From positions 1-43,856 of the forward strand of contig CAZOKH010000021.1 in assembly GCA_964580315.1 (NCBI GenBank): 43,856 nt of DNA. Direction: 5' to 3'. Positions 8,271 through 16,851 of the stretch are shown piece after piece. A program made the translations under genes and the position numbers. The stretch comes from CAZOKH01 sp964580315 (GTDB taxonomy: Bacteria; Chloroflexota; Anaerolineae; Anaerolineales; Anaerolineaceae). How positions within the stretch are numbered: the stretch's first letter is position 1; every line of letters starts with the position of its first letter. The notes under the pieces were generated by a model, which had not been told where the DNA came from, searched no databases, and saw nothing but the letters and a program-made list of their open reading frames with translations.

Positions 8271-9926
8271 TTATTTAATCTCGCGCTCGTACACCCGTAT
8301 TTCAGGGTTGATAAAACTCAGGCTAACCTTTGGCAGGTATGCAGGCAGTTTATATTTAAAAGCAGCCATCTCCCGATAGTTGGTTTTTCCAGCCAGCAAA
8401 TTGTTAAAGAAATCACAATCGGCCTGGTGACGCTGGCAGGTGTACTCATTCTTGAACCGGCTGTAGGTAAAGCTGGAAATGATCAAATAATCGGGTTTGC
8501 GATCTTCGATGCCGGCTTCGCCGGTGTTGTATTCAAAGCCGCTGCCCTTGGGTAGTTCCTGCCCTTCGTACTTCAAGATAAACAGGGGATATTGAAAGAA
8601 CGAGGAAAAACGCTTTTCGTTTTCAAAGTTCGGCGAATATGCGGTGTATTCCACCGTTGAGCCGGACGGCAGCGTGGAAAGAAAAGGTTTCGCCAATTCA
8701 CGCGAATCGTTCTTGATCAACAAATCAGTGCTAAGAACGCGCATTCCCGAATATCCAATGATGATCACCAGACCTATGAACGCCAGCATGATCATTTTCT
8801 GCTTATTGCGCAGCTCCAGCCACTTGACCAGCAAATCGACCGCGAAGGCAGAAGCAGCCGCCAGCGGCGCCAACAGGGGCAGGAAAAAACGGCTCTGCAC
8901 ATTGATCGACAGGAGAATGGGCAAATCCAAAAGCAGGATGGCGGTTAAAACCAGCAGCAGCCTGATATGTAAATCTTTATCAAAATTGATCCGCCTGAGC
9001 AGCAGAAGTATGCCGATGGCAGCCAGGGCAAGCATTGAAAGGATAAACAGCGAGTAAGCCGGAATGCCGAATGTGGACTGCATCACGCTCCACTGCTTCA
9101 GGTATCCCCTCACGCTTGACGGATTCATGTTGTAATTGGCATGCCGCATCAAAGCAGGGATCAAGCGTTTGACATAAAAGGAAAAAGACGTGAGAGCAGT
9201 GGGGGTACCGACGCCGTATCCTATGACGCTAAGACCGGCGCCCACAAAAACGGTTTCAAACAAATGCAGCACCGGGCGAAAGATTTGCCTGCCTTCTACC
9301 AGGAAAAAGGCCAGCAAAGCCACCAGCACAATCAACCCGCCGTTATATTTGCTCGAAGCCGTCAAGCCGGCGGCAAAAAAGGCAAAATAGAGCCAGCCCT
9401 TTTGTCTGGAATGGACATACTTCAATGAAAACAGCAGGGTCATCCCGGCAAAGAACGAAACATACAGGTCATTATGAGCAAAATGCGAATTCAACGCCAG
9501 TTCGCTGTTGGTGGCCGTCAACAATGCTGCCAGCAGCGCGCTCCAATAGCTGCCGCCCATCTGCCTCACCAGGGCATAGGCCAGCCACACAATCATTCCC
9601 CCCAGGAAAACTGAAAAATAGCGGGAAGCAAGGAAGAAATTGATCCTGGGGTAACCGAGCGCATCATTCATCCTGCCCAGGAACAACATGAAGTATTTGG
9701 GCAGGGAGGGATAATCGAAATTAGTCTTGTCGAATTTCTCCAGGCCTTCCAAAGCCAGGTTGACCACACCCACCAGTTCGTCGGGGTTCCAGCGCCCCGG
9801 CAAGCCCCAGGCAATCCCCTGGCTGTTGACCAGCAGGATAGCCGCAAGAATCAGGATCAATATCCAGGGTTCATATCGGCTAATCAATGCATCAATCTTT
9901 TGCGCCATGATGACCGTGTTAACCAT
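8271..9926 (-). CDS. Membrane glycosyltransferase, GT39/PMT_2-like
   Basis: This 551-residue polytopic membrane protein is like ArnT/PMT enzymes, which move a sugar from a polyprenyl-phosphate carrier to an acceptor outside the membrane. After the first helix the loop carries GRWNPDELVGV, with the acidic DE pair typical of this fold, then YPSLPKYFM. About ten further hydrophobic segments and a soluble C-terminal region of roughly 130 residues follow. Three starts are possible: TTG at 9929, ATG at 9926 and ATG at 9908. None has a strong ribosome site, and I chose 9926. The acceptor is unknown. It is one of three such proteins in the window. Confidence 0.8.
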   Translation of the reverse strand: MVNTVIMAQKIDALISRYEPWILILILAAILLVNSQGIAWGLPGRWNPDELVGVVNLALEGLEKFDKTNFDYPSLPKYFMLFLGRMNDALGYPRINFFLASRYFSVFLGGMIVWLAYALVRQMGGSYWSALLAALLTATNSELALNSHFAHNDLYVSFFAGMTLLFSLKYVHSRQKGWLYFAFFAAGLTASSKYNGGLIVLVALLAFFLVEGRQIFRPVLHLFETVFVGAGLSVIGYGVGTPTALTSFSFYVKRLIPALMRHANYNMNPSSVRGYLKQWSVMQSTFGIPAYSLFILSMLALAAIGILLLLRRINFDKDLHIRLLLVLTAILLLDLPILLSINVQSRFFLPLLAPLAAASAFAVDLLVKWLELRNKQKMIMLAFIGLVIIIGYSGMRVLSTDLLIKNDSRELAKPFLSTLPSGSTVEYTAYSPNFENEKRFSSFFQYPLFILKYEGQELPKGSGFEYNTGEAGIEDRKPDYLIISSFTYSRFKNEYTCQRHQADCDFFNNLLAGKTNYREMAAFKYKLPAYLPKVSLSFINPEIRVYEREIK

Positions 9927-9984
9927 CAATCCATTCTAAAAGTCTGCCTTTATAAACTCAGGCGGCAGTCGGTTGCCTTAACCG

Positions 9985-10011
9985 ATTATACAACTCAACC
10001 GCGGGAATCAA
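9985..10011 (-). promoter_or_regulatory. Candidate promoter of the glycosyltransferase gene
   Basis: On the minus strand TTGATT (10011-10006) and TATAAT (9990-9985) are separated by 15 bases, a little short. The start would lie about 50 bases before the ATG at 9926. Confidence 0.4.
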
Positions 10012-10064
10012 TAATCGAAGCCTACCTCACAAAGCTACGCGCCGCGGAAGAACATTTAACAAAA

Positions 10065-10100
10065 AGGCCTCACAGGTTTGCACCAAAACCTGTGAGGCCT
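10065..10100. repeat. Dispersed palindromic repeat, copy A; terminator of the DegV gene
   Basis: Fifteen-base perfect arms (10065-10079 and 10086-10100) surround a six-base loop. The core CCTCACAGGTTT is shared with copies at 29319 and 34318. On the minus strand the hairpin is followed by TTTTTG, which suits a terminator for the DegV gene ending at 10123. Relative to the other copies, one stem pair is G-C in place of A-T, changed on both arms. Confidence 0.8.
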
Positions 10101-10122
10101 ATATTTTAAAACCGCAAGAATC

Positions 10123-10980
10123 CTATCCCTCAAACAATGACATCGGCGAAACCGCCAATCCCACCATCCCCGGACCGGTATGTGCGCCCAGCACCGGTGC
10201 AATTGGTGTGGTCGGCATCCACTGGCAGTCAAACATCTGCCCCAGTATCTCGCGGAAAATTTCAACACCTTCCATGTTGTTACCATGCAGCAACTGCACG
10301 CGCAGTTTGCTGCCCGCACCATACCAGCCAGCCACCAGATCAGCCATACCTTGAATGGAACGCTTGATGGTAATGTGTTTGGCAAGCTGCACATATTTGC
10401 CCAGTTCTTTTTCCACGCCGATAATGGGTTTGATGTTCAGCATGGAAGCCAGCAACCCGGTGATGTGGTTGATGCGCCCGCCGTGGATCAGGTATTTCAA
10501 CGTATCCAGGGTATACATCGCTTCCACCTTTTCGCGCAACTCAGCCAACCGGGTGAGAATATCATTCAACTTTGCACCCGCCTGTAGCATGCGCGCCGCC
10601 TCTTCCACCTGCCAGCCCAGCGGGCAGGAAAGCGTCTTGCTATCCCACAGGGTCACTTTGGCTTCAGGCACCATCTCTGCGCCCAGGCGGGCGGCATTGC
10701 AGGTACCGCTCAAGCCCGATGAAATGTGCACTGAAAGAATTTCGGGGTCTTCTTGAGCCAGTTTGCGATACAATTCGGCAAAATCACCGGCAGAGGGCTG
10801 CGAGGTGGTCGGGTAACTGTCGGTTTTCGCAAGCAACTGGTAAAACGTAATCGGATCCAGATCCACTCCGCTTTCATAGGTTTTCCCATCCAGGGTAATT
10901 TTTAATCCGGCGAAATGAATATCCAATCCTTCAAGCTGCTCGGGGGATAAATCAGCTCCACTGTCGGTTACAATTTGCAT
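10123..10980 (-). CDS. DegV family fatty-acid-binding protein
   Basis: This is a 285-residue DegV-family protein, the usual length. The family binds a fatty acid and can feed it to fatty acid kinase FakA for phospholipid synthesis. The N-terminal IVTDSGADLSPEQ, the TSQPSAGDF segment near residue 80 and HISSGLSGTCNAAR near 106 are family hallmarks. The later GGRINHITGLLASMLNIKPII motif contacts the lipid carboxylate region. It stands alone on its strand, divergent from the ADP-ribosylglycohydrolase gene. A FakA kinase is not in the window. AAAGGATG precedes the ATG at 10978-10980. Confidence 0.9.
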   Translation of the reverse strand: MQIVTDSGADLSPEQLEGLDIHFAGLKITLDGKTYESGVDLDPITFYQLLAKTDSYPTTSQPSAGDFAELYRKLAQEDPEILSVHISSGLSGTCNAARLGAEMVPEAKVTLWDSKTLSCPLGWQVEEAARMLQAGAKLNDILTRLAELREKVEAMYTLDTLKYLIHGGRINHITGLLASMLNIKPIIGVEKELGKYVQLAKHITIKRSIQGMADLVAGWYGAGSKLRVQLLHGNNMEGVEIFREILGQMFDCQWMPTTPIAPVLGAHTGPGMVGLAVSPMSLFEG

Positions 10981-11011
10981 AGTACATCCTTTTAATCAAG
11001 AGTAGAATTAA

Positions 11012-11017
11012 ATTATA
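11012..11017 (-). promoter_or_regulatory. Candidate -10 box of the DegV gene
   Basis: TATAAT reads on the minus strand about 32 bases before the DegV start. The -35 region is poor, so this is tentative. Confidence 0.4.
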
Positions 11018-11094
11018 GGTGCTACTTTTCACCGCTCATACCCTGCCATTTGTCATATTTGCATGACTCTAATCACATTCTTTAGGAGGGAAAA

Positions 11095-11886
11095 ATGCCT
11101 TCACCCATGCTGCTCATCGGGGCCATTGCCGGTGATGTCATCGGCTCGCGCTTCGAATTCCACCCCCACCGCTCCACTGACTTCGATCTGTTCACAACAC
11201 AATGCCGTTTCACCGACGACACAGTGCTCACCATTGCTGTGGCCGACGCCCTGCTGCACAACCTCAATTACACTGAGACTATCCAACAATACAGCAGGCG
11301 CTTTCCCAACGCTGGTTACGGTGGTTTCTTCCGCCGCTGGCTGCACACCGAGAATCCGCAGCCTTACAACAGCTTTGGCAACGGCTCAGCCATGCGAATC
11401 AGCCCGGTGGGTTGGGCGTTCAGTTCGGTTGAAGAGGTTTTAAAAGAAGCCGAACGCAGCGCTGTAATCACGCATAATCATCCCCTGGGCATTCAGGGGG
11501 CGCAGGCGGTGGCGCTGGCAATTTTCCTGGCGCGCAGCGAAAATTCAAAACAGCAAATCAAGACGGAAATCAGTCAAAGATTCAATTACAGCCTTGACCA
11601 AACCCTGGATGAAATCCGCCCGCATTATGCTTTTGATGAGACCTGCCAGGGTTCAGTGCCGCAATCCATCATCGCCTTTCTGGAGTCAGAAAACCTGGAA
11701 GATGCCATCCGTAAAGCGGTATCACTGGGCGGCGACGCCGACACGCAAGCCTGCATCGCCGGTTCCATCGCCGAAGCATTCTACGGCGGGGCGACTGAAG
11801 CCATGCAGCAAGAAACCCTGCTCCGCTTACCGCCCGATTTTGTTGCGATCCTTGAAGAATTCACCGCCCGTTTTGGCAATGCTTAA
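11095..11886 (+). CDS. ADP-ribosylglycohydrolase family protein
   Basis: This 263-residue DraG/ARH-type enzyme would remove ADP-ribose from proteins or small molecules with two metal ions. The metal-binding motif TDDT is at 40-43, and the second set GGDADT is at 212-217, both in their usual places. NGSAMRISPVGW near residue 100 is also conserved. A strong AGGAGGG lies at 11084-11090, just before the ATG at 11095, which settles the start. It stands alone between a divergent DegV gene and a convergent aldolase gene. No ADP-ribosyltransferase partner is visible, so the substrate is unknown. Confidence 0.9.
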   Translation: MPSPMLLIGAIAGDVIGSRFEFHPHRSTDFDLFTTQCRFTDDTVLTIAVADALLHNLNYTETIQQYSRRFPNAGYGGFFRRWLHTENPQPYNSFGNGSAMRISPVGWAFSSVEEVLKEAERSAVITHNHPLGIQGAQAVALAIFLARSENSKQQIKTEISQRFNYSLDQTLDEIRPHYAFDETCQGSVPQSIIAFLESENLEDAIRKAVSLGGDADTQACIAGSIAEAFYGGATEAMQQETLLRLPPDFVAILEEFTARFGNA

Positions 11887-11898
11887 AAATGAGGATTT

Positions 11899-11933
11899 AT
11901 CTCCCCCGTTTTTTTCAAAAAAATGGGGGAGAT
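11899..11933. terminator. Hairpin after the ADP-ribosylglycohydrolase gene
   Basis: ATCTCCCCC (11899-11907) pairs with GGGGGAGAT (11925-11933). The T7 and A7 runs inside can extend the stem. No T tract follows, so it may end or stabilise transcripts. Confidence 0.5.
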
Positions 11934-11961
11934 GCAAGAGGAGGATTAAAATACTAATTCA

Positions 11962-11990
11962 AGAAGACCCCGCATTTGGCGAGGTCTTCT
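11962..11990. terminator. Hairpin between convergent genes
   Basis: AGAAGACCCCGC (11962-11973) pairs with GCGAGGTCTTCT (11979-11990), with one mismatch and a five-base loop. It lies just past the aldolase stop. It has no long T tract, so its role as terminator is uncertain. Confidence 0.5.
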
Positions 11991-12007
11991 GTTGATCACT
12001 TCAATGT

Positions 12008-12670
12008 CTATTTATCATAATCCGGGTTGACCGGAACATCTTTTCCAACCAGCGAAGTAGCACCGCCAATCAACGCTGCTTGCAGCAAGAGATAAGCATT
12101 GGTATCAATGCGTTCGGTGGCATCCACGCCCATTTCAACATCTTTAGCCGCCACCACCAGTCCGTGCCGCGGCATCATGCAGGCTGCCACGTTTTTGGTC
12201 TCAATCTTTTCGCGTTCCGCTTCCATCACTTCCAGCACATAATCTGCCAGTTCTGTCGTGCCAGAGGCAGCGTCGCGGGTCAGTTTGATCTCACCGAATT
12301 TGCTGGTTTCATAAAAAACAGAGGGCATGGGTTTTTCAGCCGCACAATACACCAGCACATTGCGCGCATGGCCATGCACCACCGAGGTGACATGCGGATA
12401 AAAATGGTTCAGAATGATCAGGTGCACTTTGGTTTCGCGCGAGATATCGCCTTCACCGTCAATCTTGTTTCCCTGCAAATCCATGCGGATGATTTGTTCG
12501 GGGCGTAAATTCCACTGGTATTTCGATCCGGCGTATTTTGGGGTCATCAGCACTTCGTCACCCACCCGGATACTGATATTGCCGCCTGCCAGGTCGGTCA
12601 GGTGACGGTCAAACATCAATTTGCCCAAACGCACAATTTTTTCGCGATATTCCTGGATCGTATTCGACAT
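12008..12670 (-). CDS. Class II aldolase/adducin family protein (fuculose-phosphate aldolase type)
   Basis: This 220-residue zinc enzyme of the FucA/RhaD/AraD family would cleave or epimerise a sugar phosphate. GGNISIR at 29-35 binds the phosphate, Glu79 is the likely catalytic acid, and zinc ligands are His99 and His101 in HGHA plus His168 in PRHGLVV. Length matches the family. AGGAGG lies before the ATG at 12668-12670. It is alone on its strand, so there is no pathway context to choose between fuculose, rhamnulose or ribulose phosphate or another substrate. Confidence 0.87.
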   Translation of the reverse strand: MSNTIQEYREKIVRLGKLMFDRHLTDLAGGNISIRVGDEVLMTPKYAGSKYQWNLRPEQIIRMDLQGNKIDGEGDISRETKVHLIILNHFYPHVTSVVHGHARNVLVYCAAEKPMPSVFYETSKFGEIKLTRDAASGTTELADYVLEVMEAEREKIETKNVAACMMPRHGLVVAAKDVEMGVDATERIDTNAYLLLQAALIGGATSLVGKDVPVNPDYDK

Positions 12671-13027
12671 AAAAATACCTCCTAATAAGACGATCTATCG
12701 ATTCGGTTCAATTTTTAAAAACAGTAACCAGAACTTTCAGGATTAAACCATGCTGTTTCAGAAAGTGCTGTACCTCAATTCCACTTCTTGAAATTGTAAC
12801 ACCAACTTTTTTTGATTGATTATTCCTGCAGAGATTTGTTTTTGGTAACATATGCTGGAAGCCCGCCTGCCCGCTCTGTCGCCGGCCGGAGTAAAACGCG
12901 TGCAAAAAGTGATGAAAGCCGCCATAAAGTTGTAAGAATGCTTTCCATAAAGACAAAAATGCAGATCTTCTTTTCGGTGTTATTATTCAACTCCTTTATC
13001 AGGATAAAATGAAATAGTAAGGTTAGC
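12671..13027. other. 357-base divergent intergenic region, no gene recognised
   Basis: This lies between the divergent aldolase and YgiQ genes and should hold both promoters. I found no convincing -35/-10 pair, hairpin or repeat. Short open frames here carry no recognisable domain. The stretch 12850-12950 is more GC-rich than its surroundings and could be a gene remnant, but nothing supports a name. Confidence 0.5.
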
Positions 13028-14800
13028 ATGTCCAACTCATTTTTACCCACAACACCCGAAGAACTGCGCCAGCGCGGCTGGGATGCCCTGGATATCATCC
13101 TGGTTACCGGCGACAGTTACATCGACAGCCCATTCATCGGCGCTGCCGTCATCGGGCGCGTGCTTGAAGCGGCGGGCTACCGGGTGGGCATCATCGCCCA
13201 GCCCGATATCACCTCACCGCAAGATATCACCCGCCTGGGCGAGCCTCGCCTGTGGTGGGGTGTAACCGGCGGCAGCGTCGACTCGATGGTCGCCAACTAC
13301 ACCGCCAGCAAATACAAGCGCAAATCTGACGATTACACCCCCGGGGGGCTGAACACCCGCCGCCCTGACCGCGCCACAATCACCTATACCAACCTTATCC
13401 GGCGTTTCTTCAAGAATACGCGCCCCATTGTGCTGGGCGGCATTGAAGCCTCACTACGCCGCGTGGCGCACTACGACTTTTGGAGCAACAACCTGCGGCG
13501 CTCCATCCTGTTTGATGCCAAGGCTGACTATTTGCTCTACGGCATGGCTGAGCAGTCGGTGGTTGCTTTCACCCGGGCATTACAATCTGGCGGCGACCCC
13601 ACGGGCACGCGTGGATTGTGCTATATCTCCCGGCAGATTCCCGATGGATACATGGAACTTCCCTCATTTGAAACTGTGTCGGCTGACAAACTGGCGTTCA
13701 TTGATATGTTCCACACCTTCTATCACAACAACGATCCCATCACAGCCAAAGGGTTATTCCAACAGCATGCCGACCGTTACCTGGTTCAGAATCCGCCCTT
13801 TCCCTACCCTTCACAGGTTGAACTGGACGGCGTCTATGCCCTGCCCTTCCAGCGTTCCCAGCATCCTTACTATGAAAAGCAGGGGGCTGTAAAGGCCCTG
13901 GAGACCATCCGTTTTTCCATCAGTACCCACCGCGGCTGCTACGGCGAGTGTAATTTTTGCGCCATCGCCGTGCACGAAGGCCGTACTGTGCGCTGGCGCA
14001 GCGCAGATTCGATCATTGCCGAAGCTGAAACGCTCACACAACTGCCCGGTTTTAAAGGAATACTCCAGGATGTGGGCGGCCCCACCGCCAATATGTACGG
14101 CTTTGAATGCCAAAAAAAGCTGGCGCGCGGCGCCTGCGAAGACCGGCGCTGCCTGTACCCAATGGTTTGTCCGTCGTTAAAGCCAAACCATCAACCTCAA
14201 ATTGAACTGCTGCGCCGCCTGAGTCACCTTCCGGGCGTTAAAAAGGTGTTCGTGGCATCCGGCATACGCTACGACATGCTGCCCGCCGACCGCGAGCACG
14301 GAGATCAATACCTGAGAGAAATTGTCGAACACCATGTTTCCGGTCAACTTAAAGTGGCCCCCGAACACACCGAAGACGCCGTGCTGGCCAAAATGGGCAA
14401 GCCCGGCAGCAGCGCGCTGCTGCAATTCAAACGCCGGTTCGACGATCTGTCTGCCAGGGCTGGCAAGAACCAGTTCCTCACCTATTACCTGATTGCCGCC
14501 CACCCGGGCTGCAGCGAGACAGACATGCTGCGCCTCAAACAGTTCACCAGCCGTGAGCTGCACATCTCACCCGAGCAGGTGCAAATCTTTACCCCCTCGC
14601 CTTCCACCTACTCCAGCCTGATGTATTACACCGAGATGGATCCATTCTCACGCCGCCCCCTGTTCGTGGAAAAAGACACCGCCCGGCGAGAACGCCAGAA
14701 GCAGGTGGTGGTTGAGAAACCAGCCGCACCCGGCAAAGTACGTCGATCCATCTCGAAACCAGTATCCGGGAAACCTCCCCTTCACAAAAGGAAACCATGA
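13028..14800 (+). CDS. ygiQ: YgiQ family radical SAM protein
   Basis: This is a 590-residue cytoplasmic radical SAM protein of the YgiQ/UPF0313 family, whose reaction is unknown. The [4Fe-4S] cluster cysteines are in CYGECNFC (CX3CX2C) near residue 305, preceded by FSISTHRG. The N-terminal GDSYIDSPFIGAAVIGR and the later LKVAPEHTED, AHPGCSETDM and QIFTPSPSTYSSLMYYTE are characteristic. Its last four bases overlap the start of the THUMP methyltransferase (ATGA), so the two are coupled. The upstream ribosome site (AAGGTTAG) is weak. The basic tail after about residue 555 is likely disordered. Confidence 0.92.
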   Translation: MSNSFLPTTPEELRQRGWDALDIILVTGDSYIDSPFIGAAVIGRVLEAAGYRVGIIAQPDITSPQDITRLGEPRLWWGVTGGSVDSMVANYTASKYKRKSDDYTPGGLNTRRPDRATITYTNLIRRFFKNTRPIVLGGIEASLRRVAHYDFWSNNLRRSILFDAKADYLLYGMAEQSVVAFTRALQSGGDPTGTRGLCYISRQIPDGYMELPSFETVSADKLAFIDMFHTFYHNNDPITAKGLFQQHADRYLVQNPPFPYPSQVELDGVYALPFQRSQHPYYEKQGAVKALETIRFSISTHRGCYGECNFCAIAVHEGRTVRWRSADSIIAEAETLTQLPGFKGILQDVGGPTANMYGFECQKKLARGACEDRRCLYPMVCPSLKPNHQPQIELLRRLSHLPGVKKVFVASGIRYDMLPADREHGDQYLREIVEHHVSGQLKVAPEHTEDAVLAKMGKPGSSALLQFKRRFDDLSARAGKNQFLTYYLIAAHPGCSETDMLRLKQFTSRELHISPEQVQIFTPSPSTYSSLMYYTEMDPFSRRPLFVEKDTARRERQKQVVVEKPAAPGKVRRSISKPVSGKPPLHKRKP

Positions 14801-15960
14801 TCTTTCGCCTGTTCTCCGTCACCGTTCCCGGATTGGAACCTTTCACCCGCCAGGAGCTGGCAGCGCTTGGAATTAAAACAGCCAGGGCAACCCCTGCGCA
14901 GGCGGCAGCCGGTGAGCCGCGCGAGGAAGCCGGCGGCGTGGAATTTGACGCCAGTCTCACCGATCTTTACCGCGCCAACCTCTATCTGCGCACTCCCAAC
15001 CGAATCCTGGCACGCTTTGGGCAGTTCTATGCAGCCGCATTTTCCGAGCTGCGCAAGAAAGCCTCACGCCTGCCGTGGGAGCAGCACTTGCACCCGGGAC
15101 AACCGGTGGCGTTGCGCGTCACCTGCCACAAGTCCCGTCTGTATCACTCCGGCGGGGTGGCCGAGCGCATTGCGGGCGCCATCTCTGACCGGCTGGGCAA
15201 ACCCAGCTCACAGGTAAAATTTGACGATAATGCAGCCCAACCACCCCAGTTGATCATCGTACGCCTGGTTCATAACCAGTGTTCCATCAGCATCGACACC
15301 TCCGGCGCCTTGCTGCACCGCCGCGGTTACCGGTTGGAGACCGCCAAGGCCCCCCTGCGTGAAACCCTGGCCGCCGGGATGCTGCTGGCTTCCGGCTGGG
15401 ACGCGGCTTCCCCACTGATCGATCCTTTCTGCGGCTCCGGAACCATTCCCATTGAAGCCGCCATGCTGGCGCGCCGCATTCCACCGGGTCTGCAGCGCCG
15501 GTTCGCCTTCATGGACTGGCCGCATTATGACGCGCATATCTGGCAAACCATCCACAAAGAAGCCGAAAAGATCATTCTGCCCGATTCTCCGGCAGTCATC
15601 CTGGCTTCCGACCGCGACGAAGGCGCCGTGCGCATTGCACACGCCAACGCCGAGCGCGCCGGGGTGTTGAATGATATTCAATTTGCCTGCCAGGCATTCT
15701 CAGCCATTCAGCCTCCTGCTTCAACTGGTTGGCTGGTAACCAATCCGCCTTACGGCGTGCGCGTCAGCCCCACCAAAGATTTGCGCAACCTGTACACACA
15801 TCTCGGCGATGTACTGCGCGACCTTTGCCCGGCCTGGCACGCGGGCATCTTGTGTTCTGATGACATTCTGGCAGGGCACACCCGCATTCCCTACACGCAA
15901 AAAATCCCGCTGGTCAACGGCGGCATCAACGTCAAGCTGTTCAACGGTTTTGTCAAATAG
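14797..15960 (+). CDS. THUMP-domain RNA guanine N2-methyltransferase (RlmL/Trm14 group)
   Basis: This 387-residue protein has an N-terminal ferredoxin-like/THUMP region that binds RNA (about 1-160) and a C-terminal SAM-dependent methyltransferase domain. The SAM motif is IDPFCGSGTIPIEAAML near residues 207-223 and the catalytic motif is TNPPYGVR near 315. Relatives make m2G in 23S rRNA (RlmL N-terminal half) or in tRNA (Trm14). The length fits single-domain bacterial members without the RlmK half. It starts inside the end of ygiQ and is followed 17 bases later by the nitroreductase. Confidence 0.88.
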   Translation: MIFRLFSVTVPGLEPFTRQELAALGIKTARATPAQAAAGEPREEAGGVEFDASLTDLYRANLYLRTPNRILARFGQFYAAAFSELRKKASRLPWEQHLHPGQPVALRVTCHKSRLYHSGGVAERIAGAISDRLGKPSSQVKFDDNAAQPPQLIIVRLVHNQCSISIDTSGALLHRRGYRLETAKAPLRETLAAGMLLASGWDAASPLIDPFCGSGTIPIEAAMLARRIPPGLQRRFAFMDWPHYDAHIWQTIHKEAEKIILPDSPAVILASDRDEGAVRIAHANAERAGVLNDIQFACQAFSAIQPPASTGWLVTNPPYGVRVSPTKDLRNLYTHLGDVLRDLCPAWHAGILCSDDILAGHTRIPYTQKIPLVNGGINVKLFNGFVK

Positions 15961-15977
15961 ATACAGGGAGGTTGTTG

Positions 15978-16811
15978 ATGATCACTTATTCACCTGATGC
16001 ATGCACCCTGTGCGGGATGTGCGCCGACATTTGCCATGAAGGCTGCATCACAATCACCCGGGATGCACTTTCCATCGATCATTCCATGTGCAGCACCTGC
16101 ACACAGTGCATTGCGGTCTGCCCGCAGCAGGCGCTTGCATGGGATCATATCCAACCTGAACGCTTTTCAGCAAACGACTTGCCCACACCGCAACAAATGG
16201 ATGAGTTGTTCCACCAACGCCGCACGGTGCGCTCATTCAAACCCCAACGCCTAGACCGTGAAATTGTTGAAGCAGTCATCCAGACCGGGATACTGGCGCC
16301 CACCAATAACTACCACCTGCGCGTGGTGGCAGTTAATGATGATGCCGCCGTCGCAGAATTGAACAGGCTGGCAGACAAAGTATTGCGTACCATTTACAAC
16401 CTTGTTTACCGTCCTAAATTCATTTTTGGCCTGCTCAAACGATTGACACCCGGCATTCAGGAGAAGGATAAAGTGAAACTGGAAACCGGGCTGGATAGCG
16501 GCACAACTTTTGAGAAATCCACCGCCGTGCTTTTCATCATTGGCGAAATACAAATTGCCCATTCCGACGCCAGCGCTCAATATGCCCTGGCAAACATGAT
16601 GTACTACGCCCAGTCGATGGGGCTGGGCACACGCTTATCAGGTGGTGGAAAAATATTGCTGGGCAGCAACCGGCAGGCGCGCAGGCTGCTTGGATTGCAA
16701 AAAGGCGAACGCATCCTGGGCGTCCTCGAAGTAGGCTATCCGGCAGTAAAATTTCAGAACAAAGTGCAGGGTAAATTGATGCCAGTAAAATGGCTGACTC
16801 TATCTGAATAA
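15978..16811 (+). CDS. Ferredoxin-fused nitroreductase
   Basis: This 277-residue protein has an N-terminal bacterial 2[4Fe-4S] ferredoxin domain with Cys9, 12, 15, 19 and Cys38, 41, 44, 48 (two CX2CX2CX3C motifs). An FMN-dependent nitroreductase domain begins near residue 75 with RRTVRSFKP and includes the ILAPTNN segment. Such fusions pass electrons from iron-sulfur clusters to flavin, but the substrate is unknown. I chose the ATG at 15978 because AGGGAGG ends six bases before it; two in-frame TTG codons just upstream are less likely. It is the last gene of the ygiQ run and converges on the next membrane protein gene. Confidence 0.88.
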   Translation: MITYSPDACTLCGMCADICHEGCITITRDALSIDHSMCSTCTQCIAVCPQQALAWDHIQPERFSANDLPTPQQMDELFHQRRTVRSFKPQRLDREIVEAVIQTGILAPTNNYHLRVVAVNDDAAVAELNRLADKVLRTIYNLVYRPKFIFGLLKRLTPGIQEKDKVKLETGLDSGTTFEKSTAVLFIIGEIQIAHSDASAQYALANMMYYAQSMGLGTRLSGGGKILLGSNRQARRLLGLQKGERILGVLEVGYPAVKFQNKVQGKLMPVKWLTLSE

Positions 16812-16851
16812 TTATCCATTGTCGTTTTTCGGCAGAAATTAAAAACAGCGT

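Noticed and set aside
12812..13098. Short open frames on both strands between the aldolase and YgiQ genes.
   Set aside because: No ribosome site, no recognisable domain, and the two frames overlap each other on opposite strands.
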